Below are positions 1-8,211 of a stretch of 29,229 bases of DNA, piece by piece. The notes beneath the pieces are model-generated. The model did not search any database, had not been told where the DNA came from, and saw only the letters and a program-made list of their open reading frames with translations. The translations under genes and the position numbers were made by a program. Positions within the stretch are counted from its first letter, which is position 1. The number at the start of each line of letters is the position of its first letter. Source of the stretch: JBKPDV01 sp046728075 (GTDB lineage Bacteria > Acidobacteriota > Thermoanaerobaculia > UBA5066 > Gp7-AA6); assembly GCA_046728075.1 (NCBI GenBank), contig JBKPDV010000017.1, positions 1 through 29,229 on the forward strand. The letters are read 5' to 3'.

Positions 1-131
1 CGCCCAGGTCGCCCCAGAATATAACTCAGGCAGCAAACGCCCGAAGTAGTCAGTCTGTGGACAGAATTCGGTTTTGCCGGGTATCATCATTCGCCGCGAA
101 GCAAACCGGATCGGGCCTCGGGAGGGCTTTC

Positions 132-1763
132 ATGCGGGCGAACATATATCGGGCGTCGCTCTATCTTTCTCTGTCCAGCTTGATGGCGATGCTTCCGTCG
201 GCCGCCCGTGCGGCGACGTACGCCCCTCTCTCCGACGCAGACCTGGCCCGCCGCTCGCCTTTGATCGTGCGCGCGGAAGTTCTTTCGCAGGAAAGCCGCC
301 TCGAGTTGGAAGGCGATCAAGAGCTGGTGTGCACCCTGACGACCTTCCGGGTTCTCGAGACTTTGAAGGGGAGCCTCTCTTCCGACACGGTCCGGGTCGA
401 GCTTCCCGGCGGAGAGATGGGAGGGCTGCGGACCGAGTTCCCGGGAACTCCGGATTTCGGCGCGAGCGGCGAGGTCATCCTGTTTCTCGCCCCCTCCCGA
501 TGGCACGACGCGGACCACAGTCTGACGGAACTGGGGCTGTCTCACTTCGAAGTCGTCGAGGACCCGGCTCACCGCCGCTTCGCGGTCCGTCCCGCCTTTG
601 GGGCCGACGAAGACGACTTCCTCGCGGAGCGAATCCCCGCGCCCGCTCCGGCCCTTTCCGGCACGGCGTGGGCCAGGAGGGACGCGGAGTCGTGTCTCGC
701 CTCTCTGCGGTCTTCTTCCTCCGGTGGCGCGATGCGGATCGATTACGCCTCCCCGGCCGGGGAGCTTCGTTCCACGCCTCCGCGCGCGCGGGCGCTCTGG
801 GTCAACATCGGCGGAGTGGAAAACGGGAGCCGCGCGCTCTTCCGATGGTTTTGGGACACCGGGCGCTCCCCCAACGCAACTGTCTCCGTCAGCGGAACGC
901 AATCGAACCTGAGCGACGGCTCCAATGGAAGCACCCGCGTGCAGAACGCGGCGAGCTCCTGGCGGGGCGTGGCCGCCTCCGATGTTCGGATCGGCTACGT
1001 CGCGACGGGTGGCAACATCGTCGTCAATCTGGACGTGGACAACCAGGGAACGGCCTGGACCACCTCACTCGCTTGCGGCACCGGCGGCGTCGTCGGCTAC
1101 GGCGGACCGGGGTCGAGCCCTTCCGCGGGTAACTTCAAGGGCGATGGCCCCTACTACGCGATTCCGTCGGGCATGGTCTGGATGCGCCATCTGACCGGCG
1201 GCGCGGGCTGTTATCCCATCGCCAGCTTCGAAAGCGGCCTGCTCCACGAAATGGGCCACACGCTCGGCCTCGGACATCCGGACCAGGACGCGAGCGTCCA
1301 TAGCGCGCCCTGCCCTTTCGCCAGCTGCACCGCGGTCATGCGTTCGACGCTGACGGGGGCAACGACACCGCAGGTCGATGACATTGCGGGAATCCAGTGG
1401 TACTACGGGACGGATGGGCCGCTCTTGACCGCGCCGACAGCGAACTTCAGCGCGCCGGCGGCTGCCGGGATCAACACGAGCGTTCTGTTCACCGATGCCT
1501 CGACCGGTGCCCCGACTTCCTGGTTTTGGACGTTCGGAGACGGCGCAAGCTCAATCGCGCAGAATCCGACTCACGTCTACGGAGCGGCAGGCGTCTACAC
1601 GGTCAGCCTCACGGCCTCCAACTCAATCGGCTCGAACGTCGTCACTCGAACGGTCTCGGTGACCGCCTGCGTGCCCGCGCCCGAGCCGTGCCGCGCCGCG
1701 TTAAGCACCGGAGCGGCGGCCGGTCATCGCGCGCGATCCGTGCCCGCCCGACCCCCCCGCTGA
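132..1763 (+). CDS. Secreted matrixin-type zinc metalloprotease with a PKD domain
   Basis: Predicted secreted zinc endopeptidase of the metzincin/matrixin group. The start at 132 is preferred over an upstream in-frame ATG at 57 because GGGAGGG lies about 6 bases before it and the resulting N-terminus is a signal peptide (charged n-region, hydrophobic Leu/Ser/Ala core, AARA cleavage-like site). The zinc motif HEMGHTLGLGH begins at residue about 372 and is followed by a Met-turn-like CTAVMRS, so the active site looks complete. Residues about 434-516 are a PKD domain (FWTFGDGASS, THVYGAAGVYTVSLTASN). The last 30 residues are Pro/Arg/Ala-rich, resemble no domain and end near a run of seven C, so the 3' end may be eroded or frameshifted. 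The substrate is unknown. It stands alone on the plus strand, with its 3' end facing the minus-strand operon. Confidence 0.88.
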   Translation: MRANIYRASLYLSLSSLMAMLPSAARAATYAPLSDADLARRSPLIVRAEVLSQESRLELEGDQELVCTLTTFRVLETLKGSLSSDTVRVELPGGEMGGLRTEFPGTPDFGASGEVILFLAPSRWHDADHSLTELGLSHFEVVEDPAHRRFAVRPAFGADEDDFLAERIPAPAPALSGTAWARRDAESCLASLRSSSSGGAMRIDYASPAGELRSTPPRARALWVNIGGVENGSRALFRWFWDTGRSPNATVSVSGTQSNLSDGSNGSTRVQNAASSWRGVAASDVRIGYVATGGNIVVNLDVDNQGTAWTTSLACGTGGVVGYGGPGSSPSAGNFKGDGPYYAIPSGMVWMRHLTGGAGCYPIASFESGLLHEMGHTLGLGHPDQDASVHSAPCPFASCTAVMRSTLTGATTPQVDDIAGIQWYYGTDGPLLTAPTANFSAPAAAGINTSVLFTDASTGAPTSWFWTFGDGASSIAQNPTHVYGAAGVYTVSLTASNSIGSNVVTRTVSVTACVPAPEPCRAALSTGAAAGHRARSVPARPPR

Positions 1764-1845
1764 CGACGAGACGAGCGGTTCCGCGAGGCGGCACGACGCG
1801 GGGCGGCTTCGAGGGGAACAGCGTGTCGAGAGTTGACGGCTAAGA

Positions 1846-2478
1846 CTAGCCCACGTGCTTCTGCAGCAACGCACGAAGCTGATTGAAGTCCACCGGCTTG
1901 TGGACATAGTCGTCCACGTGAAAGCGGCTGACGGCTTCGTTGCGGTAGTGGGTGCGCGTGTAGAGCCCCGTCATGACGACGCACTTGATTCCAGAGGTCG
2001 CCGGATCCTCCTTGAGGAGACGGCACATCTCCCTGCCGTCCAGCCTGGGCATGAGCGCGTCCGTCAGGATCATGTCGGGGCCATAGCGCCTCGCGAGCTC
2101 CAACCCTTCCATCCCGTCGCGGGCGACCAGGTGGCCGTACCCCAGCTCGTCGACAGCCTCGGCCGTCATCCGCTGGATTTGAGGATCGTCTTCGACGACG
2201 AGCACAAGCGGCCGGGCCAGATTCTTCGGGTCGGGCGCGGATTCGCCGGACAAGTGAGCGGCCCCGGCGTGAAGCTCCATCCGCTGGTCCCACAGGGTTT
2301 CCGGCGCGCCGGCCCAGAAGCTCTGCTTGTATTGATGCGAGGCCTTGCAGAAGCAGCGCAGGCAGTGCGGGCAGACGAGGCTCCGCGTGGGCACGAGACA
2401 GCTGCACCAGGACGCCTCCAGCGGATCGAAGGAAAACGTGCAGTTTGAGCACCGGACCTGCAAACTCTGTTCGCTCAC
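1846..2478 (-). CDS. Response regulator with N-terminal cysteine-rich zinc-ribbon-like region
   Basis: Stand-alone receiver protein of 210 residues. The first about 50 residues hold a cysteine cluster (CSNC, CSC, CPHC, CFC) that probably binds zinc. Residues about 90-210 are a CheY-like receiver: acidic pair in VVEDD, phospho-acceptor Asp in ILTDALMP, MTG at the Thr/Ser position and the conserved Lys in VHKPV. There is no output domain after the receiver, so signalling is probably through protein contact, perhaps via the Cys-rich part. The start is GTG, with AAGGGG about 6 bases upstream. It is the last gene of the operon, 9 bases after the glutaredoxin-like gene. No partner histidine kinase is visible in the window. 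Confidence 0.88.
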   Translation of the reverse strand: MSEQSLQVRCSNCTFSFDPLEASWCSCLVPTRSLVCPHCLRCFCKASHQYKQSFWAGAPETLWDQRMELHAGAAHLSGESAPDPKNLARPLVLVVEDDPQIQRMTAEAVDELGYGHLVARDGMEGLELARRYGPDMILTDALMPRLDGREMCRLLKEDPATSGIKCVVMTGLYTRTHYRNEAVSRFHVDDYVHKPVDFNQLRALLQKHVG

Positions 2479-2487
2479 CGCTGCCCC

Positions 2488-2781
2488 TTATGCAAGACCC
2501 GTTCTCAACGGGTCCGCTTTCCGATCCGCGGCACGGAGGAGCCGCAGCCGCTGCGCCAGGCGGGGCAGGCGGACGCGCGCGAACATCCTTCCATTGACGA
2601 GAAGGACCGGGAGTGTCTCTCCGTAGCGACGGATGAGGTCGGGGTCCCCGTCGACGTCCACGACCTCCCATTCGCGCGGGCGGTCCGCCAGCAGCTCATC
2701 GACCTCTCGCCGCATCTGATCGCACAGATGGCAGCCGGGGCGGCTGTACAGCCGCAGCCGGATCGGCTCGGGTCGTTTCAT
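2488..2781 (-). CDS. Glutaredoxin-like thioredoxin-fold protein
   Basis: Small (97 residues) thioredoxin-fold protein of the glutaredoxin-like/DUF836 type. It has an RLYSRPGCHLCDQM redox motif (CxxC) near residue 16 and a cis-Pro motif LPVLLVNG near residue 58. Families of this kind carry out thiol-disulfide exchange; the partner is unknown. The start overlaps the pgsA stop as ATGA (2778-2781), which favours this ATG over the much longer open frame upstream and suggests translational coupling. The C-terminal tail is Arg/Leu-rich. It lies inside the miaA-hfq-pgsA operon. Confidence 0.85.
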   Translation of the reverse strand: MKRPEPIRLRLYSRPGCHLCDQMRREVDELLADRPREWEVVDVDGDPDLIRRYGETLPVLLVNGRMFARVRLPRLAQRLRLLRAADRKADPLRTGLA

Positions 2782-3350
2782 TCCTTCCAGGGGGTTTCCG
2801 GCTCCGCGCTCTTGGCCGCGCGATAAATGTAGTCGAATCCGGAGAGGAACGTCGTCGTGGCCGCAGCGCCGAAGGCGACGAGCACGACGGGGCGAGGCCA
2901 GTCCCACAGGTTGGCGCAGAGCACGAACAGAACGGTGGCGATGAGCGTAACGGTCGTCACCTTGCCGAGCCAGGTCGGCGGGAAACGCCTCTTGTTCGAC
3001 GTCAGGATCATCAGAAGGCCGACCGTCATGAGCAGCAGGTCGCGGGAGACCACCATGAACGCGAGCCACAGAGGCACCTTGACGCTCGCCGGAAAGGAAG
3101 GAATCGCCAGAAAGAGATAGGAGCTCATCAGAAGGAGCTTGTCGGCGATGGGGTCCAGATACGCGCCGAGAGCCGACTTCATGTTGAGGCGGCGTGCGAG
3201 ATAGCCGTCGATCCCGTCGGAGATCCCGGCACCGATGAAAAGCGCCAGAGCGATATCGAACCGGCCGACCGAGATCGAGTAGAGGAAGAACGGCAGAATC
3301 GCGAGGCGAAGCAGTGTGATGAAGTTGGGCAGCGTCCAGGGACCCTTCAT
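2778..3350 (-). CDS. pgsA: CDP-diacylglycerol-glycerol-3-phosphate 3-phosphatidyltransferase
   Basis: Integral membrane enzyme of phosphatidylglycerol synthesis, which transfers the phosphatidyl group from CDP-diacylglycerol to glycerol-3-phosphate. The CDP-alcohol phosphatidyltransferase signature D-x2-DG-x2-AR-x8-G-x3-D-x3-D is complete (DGIDGYLARR to AYLDPIADK), and several hydrophobic segments surround it. The N-terminus LPNFITLLRL is typical of PgsA. I chose ATG 3350 over an upstream in-frame start because it directly follows the lipoprotein stop (TGAGATG) and has GGAGGAG about 5 bases before it. Length 190 residues is normal. Other CDP-alcohol transferases (for example PssA) cannot be excluded by motif alone, but the N-terminus favours PgsA. 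Confidence 0.9.
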   Translation of the reverse strand: MKGPWTLPNFITLLRLAILPFFLYSISVGRFDIALALFIGAGISDGIDGYLARRLNMKSALGAYLDPIADKLLLMSSYLFLAIPSFPASVKVPLWLAFMVVSRDLLLMTVGLLMILTSNKRRFPPTWLGKVTTVTLIATVLFVLCANLWDWPRPVVLVAFGAAATTTFLSGFDYIYRAAKSAEPETPWKE

Positions 3351-3351
3351 C

Positions 3352-4689
3352 TCACTCCTCCCCCGCCTCGGAGCCGGCCGCAAGCGCGCGCACGCGGTCC
3401 AGCGCCTTCGTGAAAACCGGGCCGCTGACGCCTCCCGCGTCCAGCTCGGGCAGGAGACCGCAACCCTCCGCGACGGCGAGCGCCTCGGAGGCCGCCCGAG
3501 GCAGCCGGCGCGACTCGCCCAGGCAGGTCAGCTCCCGGTCCGGAGGACTCACCAGGACCAGGAGCCTCAAGAGCAACCGGGCCGCGCTCGCCGGTGCCAG
3601 GCGTGCCCCGGGGTTGACTCGATGTGTTTCCCGGTCCACGTCGAGCAGTCCCAGCGCGACGGCGCGCGTGATCGCCCGGCTGTCCCTTCGGGAGAGAGCG
3701 TCGCTTGCGATCGCGCCGCCGGAAACTCGCATCTCACGAATCTCCGGATACATCCACCACAGCAGAATCGCCGCGCCGGCGCGGGTCAATCTGGCGGACT
3801 GAGCCGCTTCGCGTTCGGGAGCGGGCCAATTCGCCACGCGAAAAGTGAGGCGCGCGTTTTCGGCGTGCGGAGCGAATCGGGAATCCCGGGCAGCGAGAGC
3901 GTCGAAGATCGAGACGGCGACGGGGTAGTCTCCCAATTCCAAGGCCAGGTCCCCCGCCTTCTCGGCCGTCTCCGGATCGTTCGCGCCGAGATCGATCGCC
4001 TCTCGGTAGAGAAGGAGCGCTCTCTCTTTGTTGCCGGCCGCGTTCTCCAGATCGCCGGCGCTCCGCCGCACGGCGGGGCTCTCCGGAGCGAGCTCGAGCG
4101 CTCGAGAGATCTCCGCCCGCGCCTCGTTCCAGTCTTGCGCCTGCGCCTCCTCGCGGGCCGCCTCCACGAGCCGGTCTCGAGCGGCGGAACGCACCTCCTC
4201 GGCCCGGGCGACCAGTCGCGGCCGGCCGGGCGCTCGAACGAGCGCCTTCCGATAGAGCGGGTATGCCGAAACCGGATCTCCCAGCCGAGCCTGCGCTTCG
4301 GCGCAAGCAACCAGCAAGGGAGCGGTCAGCTCGGAGCCGGAAAGCAACTTCTCGCAGATCAGCCGGGCGTCCCCGGCCCGGTCGGACAGAACCATCGCCT
4401 CGACGCGGCCGATGTCCGCGGCAAGCCTCGGTTCCTCTCGCCCGGCTGCCTCGAATTCCGCCTCCGCACGGCCTGCGTTTCCTGCCAGCAGATCCTGCCA
4501 CCCTTTGGCTACCGCGGAGGGAAAAGGGCCGTTGAGCCCTTCGCGCGGGTCCAGAGGGAAGACCTCCTGTTCGGTGACCGGTACAGTCGCGCAGGAAGCG
4601 ACGATCGAGCCCAGAAGGAGTCCGAGAAAGAGATGAAAGCGGACCGAAGCGACCTGTCGACTGTCGACTGTCGACTGTCGACTGTTCAT
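3352..4689 (-). CDS. TPR-containing lipoprotein with an SLH-like segment
   Basis: Predicted lipoprotein of 445 residues: basic n-region, Leu-rich core and lipobox VASC with Cys33. The middle contains helical TPR-like repeats (AEAEFEAA, ARAEISRALELAPESP, ALLLYREAIDLGANDPETAEKAGDLALELGDY). Residues about 290-375 resemble one or two S-layer homology motifs (LTRAGAAILLW, ITRAVALGLLDVD, APASAARLLLRLL), which would suit a cell-wall or envelope anchor; this is a weak similarity judged by eye. The start overlaps the hfq stop as ATGA. Codons 2-12 (NSRQSTVDSRQ) are encoded by a 7-bp tandem repeat array, and no alternative ATG, GTG or TTG exists between it and the lipobox. So the array is part of the signal peptide. 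Specific function unknown. Confidence 0.8.
   Translation of the reverse strand: MNSRQSTVDSRQVASVRFHLFLGLLLGSIVASCATVPVTEQEVFPLDPREGLNGPFPSAVAKGWQDLLAGNAGRAEAEFEAAGREEPRLAADIGRVEAMVLSDRAGDARLICEKLLSGSELTAPLLVACAEAQARLGDPVSAYPLYRKALVRAPGRPRLVARAEEVRSAARDRLVEAAREEAQAQDWNEARAEISRALELAPESPAVRRSAGDLENAAGNKERALLLYREAIDLGANDPETAEKAGDLALELGDYPVAVSIFDALAARDSRFAPHAENARLTFRVANWPAPEREAAQSARLTRAGAAILLWWMYPEIREMRVSGGAIASDALSRRDSRAITRAVALGLLDVDRETHRVNPGARLAPASAARLLLRLLVLVSPPDRELTCLGESRRLPRAASEALAVAEGCGLLPELDAGGVSGPVFTKALDRVRALAAGSEAGEE
4654..4688. repeat. 7-bp tandem repeat array inside the lipoprotein start
   Basis: Four perfect copies of CTGTCGA and one variant (CTGTTCA) run in register, and the array ends at the ATGA shared by hfq and the lipoprotein gene. 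On the minus strand it reads TCGACAG, the same unit as the array at 9475-9571. This is the only array here with one arm and no inverted partner, and the only one largely inside a coding region. Confidence 0.93.
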
Positions 4690-4907
4690 GACCCCGGGGG
4701 CAGATTCTCCGATCGGATGGAGGCGATCGCGTGCTTGTAGATCATCTCTTCGCGGCCATCGACCTCGAGGACCAGGGCGAATTTGTCGAATCGGCGCAGC
4801 CGTCCCAGGCGCTCCTCCCCGGACGTCAGCCGGACCGTGATCGCGACGTTGTCCTTGCGCAGGTTGTAGAAAAAGGAGTCCTGAACGTTGATCGGCGCCT
4901 TATTCAT
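4686..4907 (-). CDS. hfq: RNA chaperone Hfq
   Basis: Sm-like RNA chaperone that forms hexamers and pairs small RNAs with mRNAs. The 73-residue protein matches the family across its length: NVQDSFFYNLRKDN at the N-terminus, the Sm1 region (ITVRLTSGEERLGRLRRFDKFALVLE) and Sm2-like YKHAIASI. The C-terminal tail is very short, so the protein is essentially the Sm core. The start overlaps the miaA stop (ATGA at 4904-4907) and the stop overlaps the lipoprotein start (ATGA at 4686-4689). The miaA-hfq order is the one familiar from Proteobacteria, here inside a longer operon. Confidence 0.95.
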   Translation of the reverse strand: MNKAPINVQDSFFYNLRKDNVAITVRLTSGEERLGRLRRFDKFALVLEVDGREEMIYKHAIASIRSENLPPGS

Positions 4908-5851
4908 CGACTATCCGCTTCCTTCTCCGCTTCTCCCCCGTCCAGGCGCGCGAGCGCGGCTCCGAGGGCTTGCGCGGGATTCACCCACTCGACATCGCGC
5001 TCACGCGCGAACCAGGTCCGTTGTTTTTTTGCGAGCTGTCGTGTGGCCGCCACGATTCTTTCTTCGGCTGTCGCCCGGTCCGTCCTTCCCTCGACCCAGT
5101 CGGCGATCTCCCGATAGCCGATTGCCTGGAAGGCGTTGGAGGTAAGCGGCGCCCCCTCTTCGAGAAGGTGCCGGACCTCTTCGGCCCAACCGGCGTTCAT
5201 CATCCGGGCGACCCGTTGGCGGATCGTAGCATAGAGATCCTCGGGCGATGGCTTGAGACCGATCTTGATCACTCGCCACCGGGCGAGCCAGCCTCCGCCG
5301 GGTCGGGGGCGCTCGGAAGCGCGGACTCCCGTCGTCAAAAGAATCTCGAGTGCCCGCAGGATGTAGCGGAGGTTCGCCGGAGGAATTCGGCGGGCCGCTA
5401 CGGGATCGTTGACCTGGAGGAATCGATGAGCCTCCGCCGGACGATCCCTGGCCCACTGCGCCAGGCGCGCGCGCAGATCCGGGTCCGCCGCCTCGCCCGG
5501 AGGAAGACCCTCCAGGAGCGCTTCGAGGTAAAAGCCAGAGCCTCCGCAAACGACGGGAAGACGCCCGCGGCGTGAGATCTCGGCGAGGACTGCCCGCGCA
5601 TCCCGGGCCCACCGCCCCGCCGAATAATGCTCGCGCCAATCGGCGACGTCGACCAGGTGATAGGGAACCTCCGCGCGCTGATCGGCCGAGGGTTTGGCAG
5701 TTCCGATGTCGAACCCGCGATAAACCGCGAATGCGTCCGCTGAAACAACCTCGCCGTTGCGGGAGAGCGCGATCTGATGCGCGATCCCGCTCTTGCCCGA
5801 GGCGGTGGGCCCGAGAATGATCAGCAGGGGCGGCGGAGCGATGAGCTTCAC
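4904..5851 (-). CDS. miaA: tRNA dimethylallyltransferase
   Basis: Adds the isopentenyl group from dimethylallyl diphosphate to A37 of tRNAs reading UNN codons. The P-loop GPTASGKSG lies near the N-terminus, followed by the family motifs SADAFAVYRGFDIGTAKP (usual form SADSxQVYR), YHLVDV and VVCGGSGFYLEALLEGL. The end of the protein carries the QLAKKQRTWFARE segment typical of MiaA. The start is ambiguous. GTG at 5851 overlaps the comEC stop as GTGA and has GAGGG about 5 bases upstream, so I chose it (315 residues). ATG at 5866 would add five residues and has only a weak upstream GAG. The gene is coupled to hfq by ATGA. Confidence 0.93.
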   Translation of the reverse strand: MKLIAPPPLLIILGPTASGKSGIAHQIALSRNGEVVSADAFAVYRGFDIGTAKPSADQRAEVPYHLVDVADWREHYSAGRWARDARAVLAEISRRGRLPVVCGGSGFYLEALLEGLPPGEAADPDLRARLAQWARDRPAEAHRFLQVNDPVAARRIPPANLRYILRALEILLTTGVRASERPRPGGGWLARWRVIKIGLKPSPEDLYATIRQRVARMMNAGWAEEVRHLLEEGAPLTSNAFQAIGYREIADWVEGRTDRATAEERIVAATRQLAKKQRTWFARERDVEWVNPAQALGAALARLDGGEAEKEADSR

Positions 5852-8211
5852 GGAAGCCCTCGCCATGTCACTCGGGTGGCTCCCGAGGACATCTCGAGAC
5901 GGACGTCGGACAGAAGGTCCGTGCGAAAGAGGTGAATCCGGGCGGCAGCGAGCGTTCCAAGAGTTTCCGGCGCGGGGTGACCGAACCGATTGTCGCGGCC
6001 GCAGGAAAGCAGAGCCGCCCGGGGCGCGACGGCCGCGAGGAAAGCGGGAGTCGTCGCCGTGCGGCTCCCGTGATGCCCCACCTTGAGAAGATCGGCGCGC
6101 GGAACCCGCCCGCGGCGCAGCAGGGCGGTCTCGGCCGGCGCGCCCGCGTCCCCGGTTAGAAGGGCGCGTCGGCCCTCCCGCTCGAAGAGCAGTACGAGAG
6201 ACTGGTTGTTGACGGCGTCGGACTTCAGCCGCGGTCCTCCGGAGTGGATCGCCGTCAGCTTCGCGTCCGGCCAGACGAGCGCGGCTCCAGCCGGCAGAGT
6301 GGAGGATCGAACGCCGCGGCGCCGAGCGAGCGCGTCGAGGTCGCGGAAGAAATTCGACTCATCCTCGCCGTCGGATCGAGCGAACAGACCGACCGGCAGC
6401 TCTTCCAGGATCGCGAAGAGCCCCAGCGCGTGGTCGGGATGAGGATGCGTCAGGATCGCCGCGTCCAGCCGGGCCACGCCGCGGTCCAGAAGCTTGGGGA
6501 GCAAATGTGTCCGGCCGAAGTCGCGGGCGTCCAGATCGAAGGGACCTCCCCCGTCGATCAACACGGCGTGCCGCCTCCACCGAAGCAGCACGGCATCGCC
6601 CTGCCCGATGTCCAGCGTCTCGACCGACAGCCCCCGCATGGGACCCGAAGGACCCGGGCGCACCGCGAGGAAAAGGAAGGTCAGCGCCGCAGCCGCTGCG
6701 CTGACCTTGCGAAATCTTCTCGGCAGCAGGGCTGCGGAAAAAGACGCGACCGTCACGAGCGCCACGAGCAGAAGCGGCGGAGTCGGCCTCATCAACGCCA
6801 CGCCGGAGGCGCGCTCGGCGAGAAACTCGAGTGTTCGAGAGCCCGCTCCAAAGAGCCACGCGATAGGCGTCGCGAACACGCCCCCAGACAAGAAGAGCAG
6901 AAAAACGGTGCCCAGCGCGATCAGCGCCGCGGCGAGGGGCACGCAGAGAGGCGCCGTCAGCCAGCCGCCCACCGAAACGGTGTTGAACCGCCAGAGGAGG
7001 ATGGGTGACGTGCCCGCCTGAGCGGACAACGCGGCCGCGAAGGCGGAGAAGAGTCCCTGCGGCCGGCGCGGAAGCACCTCTCGGATCGGCTCGAGGAAAA
7101 GCGCGATGCCGAGAACTGCCGCGAACGTCAAGACGGTTCCGACCGACCAGATCTCCTTCGGGGCAGCCAGGAGAATCAGAATGGCGGAAAGTCCGATCGC
7201 CTGGAGAGGTCGCACCGGACGCTCGAGAAGGCGCGCGCCGAGATACACGAAAAAAACGATGCCGGCTCGAGTGGCCGGCGGATTCCCGCCGGCGGCGAGC
7301 ACGAAGAGGGCCACACCGAGGAGAAGCAGCGCGTCCCGCTTCTTGCCCCGTACTCCGAGCGCGCGCAGCAGGGCCAACAGAAGACCCGCGGCCAGGGCCA
7401 CGTGGAGGCCCGCGACCACGAGCATGTGGTAGAGGCCGCCGCGCCGGTAGCGCGCGACCATCCCGCGATCGAGGTCCGCCGTCCGGCCCAGCATCAGCGC
7501 CGCGAGCGGCCCTCGCACGTCGCGATCGAATTCGGCCCCGCGTGAGCCGACGGGAGGCAATCGGCCGTAGAGCCACCGGTTGGCGGCCGTCAGGAGCGAG
7601 CCCGGAGTCCGGCCGCGGCGCTCCACCCGCGCGGCGCTCTTGACAGAGAGCCGGTAGACCGGCCAGGGAGCCTGGATGTCCCGATCGGAAGCGGACGGAC
7701 CCTCCCGCGTCAGGTGCCCGACGAGAAGGATGCGATCGCCGCGCCCCGCGACGGACTCGATCGGCTCTTCTCCCGAAACGAACAAGAGAACCTCCGCGGG
7801 GAAAGGGCGCCAGAGCCCGGCCGTTTGAACTCGCTCGGCGCGCATCTTGCCGTGCGCCCGCGGCGGCGCGCCGCTCCAGAAGTCCGTCAGGACTCCCTCG
7901 AGACGATCCGCGCGATCCCGACCCTCCGGAAGCATCGCGAATGTCTCCCGCGCCTGACGGGCCGGAAACGACACGCGCGCCAATCCCGAGAGGAAGCCTG
8001 TCCCAATCCAGAAGGCAAAGAACGCGAGCCGAGCAACGCGCAAGTGGCTGCTCTGCGACCGGAGCGCCAGGACTTCCGCCGTGAGCAGCAACAGGCAAAC
8101 AGCCAGTCCTTCGCCCGAGACCGACCAGGCTCCGAGGAAAGTGCCTGCCGCCAGGAACATCGCCGCCCAGGCCGCCGGAATCCTTCCCGACCGGGCGACG
8201 GGCCCGATCAA
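5848..8211 (-). CDS. comEC: ComEC/Rec2-type DNA uptake channel
   Basis: Large membrane protein that moves single-stranded DNA across the inner membrane during natural transformation. Three parts are visible: an N-terminal membrane segment with a DUF4131-like soluble region; the Competence core with many hydrophobic helices (beginning MLVVAGLHVALAAGLL); and a C-terminal metallo-beta-lactamase-like domain with DIGQGDAVLL, THPHPDHALG, LLTGDAG and KVGHHGS. TTG at 8211 is chosen because it overlaps the methyltransferase stop as TTGA and AAAGGG lies 7-8 bases upstream. ATG at 8160 is the alternative, but it lies within the first membrane segment. Length (787 residues) is normal. No other competence genes are in the window, though the comEC assignment itself is firm. 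Confidence 0.92.
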   Translation of the reverse strand: MIGPVARSGRIPAAWAAMFLAAGTFLGAWSVSGEGLAVCLLLLTAEVLALRSQSSHLRVARLAFFAFWIGTGFLSGLARVSFPARQARETFAMLPEGRDRADRLEGVLTDFWSGAPPRAHGKMRAERVQTAGLWRPFPAEVLLFVSGEEPIESVAGRGDRILLVGHLTREGPSASDRDIQAPWPVYRLSVKSAARVERRGRTPGSLLTAANRWLYGRLPPVGSRGAEFDRDVRGPLAALMLGRTADLDRGMVARYRRGGLYHMLVVAGLHVALAAGLLLALLRALGVRGKKRDALLLLGVALFVLAAGGNPPATRAGIVFFVYLGARLLERPVRPLQAIGLSAILILLAAPKEIWSVGTVLTFAAVLGIALFLEPIREVLPRRPQGLFSAFAAALSAQAGTSPILLWRFNTVSVGGWLTAPLCVPLAAALIALGTVFLLFLSGGVFATPIAWLFGAGSRTLEFLAERASGVALMRPTPPLLLVALVTVASFSAALLPRRFRKVSAAAAALTFLFLAVRPGPSGPMRGLSVETLDIGQGDAVLLRWRRHAVLIDGGGPFDLDARDFGRTHLLPKLLDRGVARLDAAILTHPHPDHALGLFAILEELPVGLFARSDGEDESNFFRDLDALARRRGVRSSTLPAGAALVWPDAKLTAIHSGGPRLKSDAVNNQSLVLLFEREGRRALLTGDAGAPAETALLRRGRVPRADLLKVGHHGSRTATTPAFLAAVAPRAALLSCGRDNRFGHPAPETLGTLAAARIHLFRTDLLSDVRLEMSSGATRVTWRGLP

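Noticed and set aside
57..131. Upstream ATG of the matrixin gene as the true start
   Set aside because: It would place 25 residues before the signal peptide; the ATG at 132 has a strong ribosome site.
6359..8098. Second long minus-strand frame inside comEC
   Set aside because: Arg/Gly/Pro-rich shadow in another phase of comEC, with no recognisable motif.
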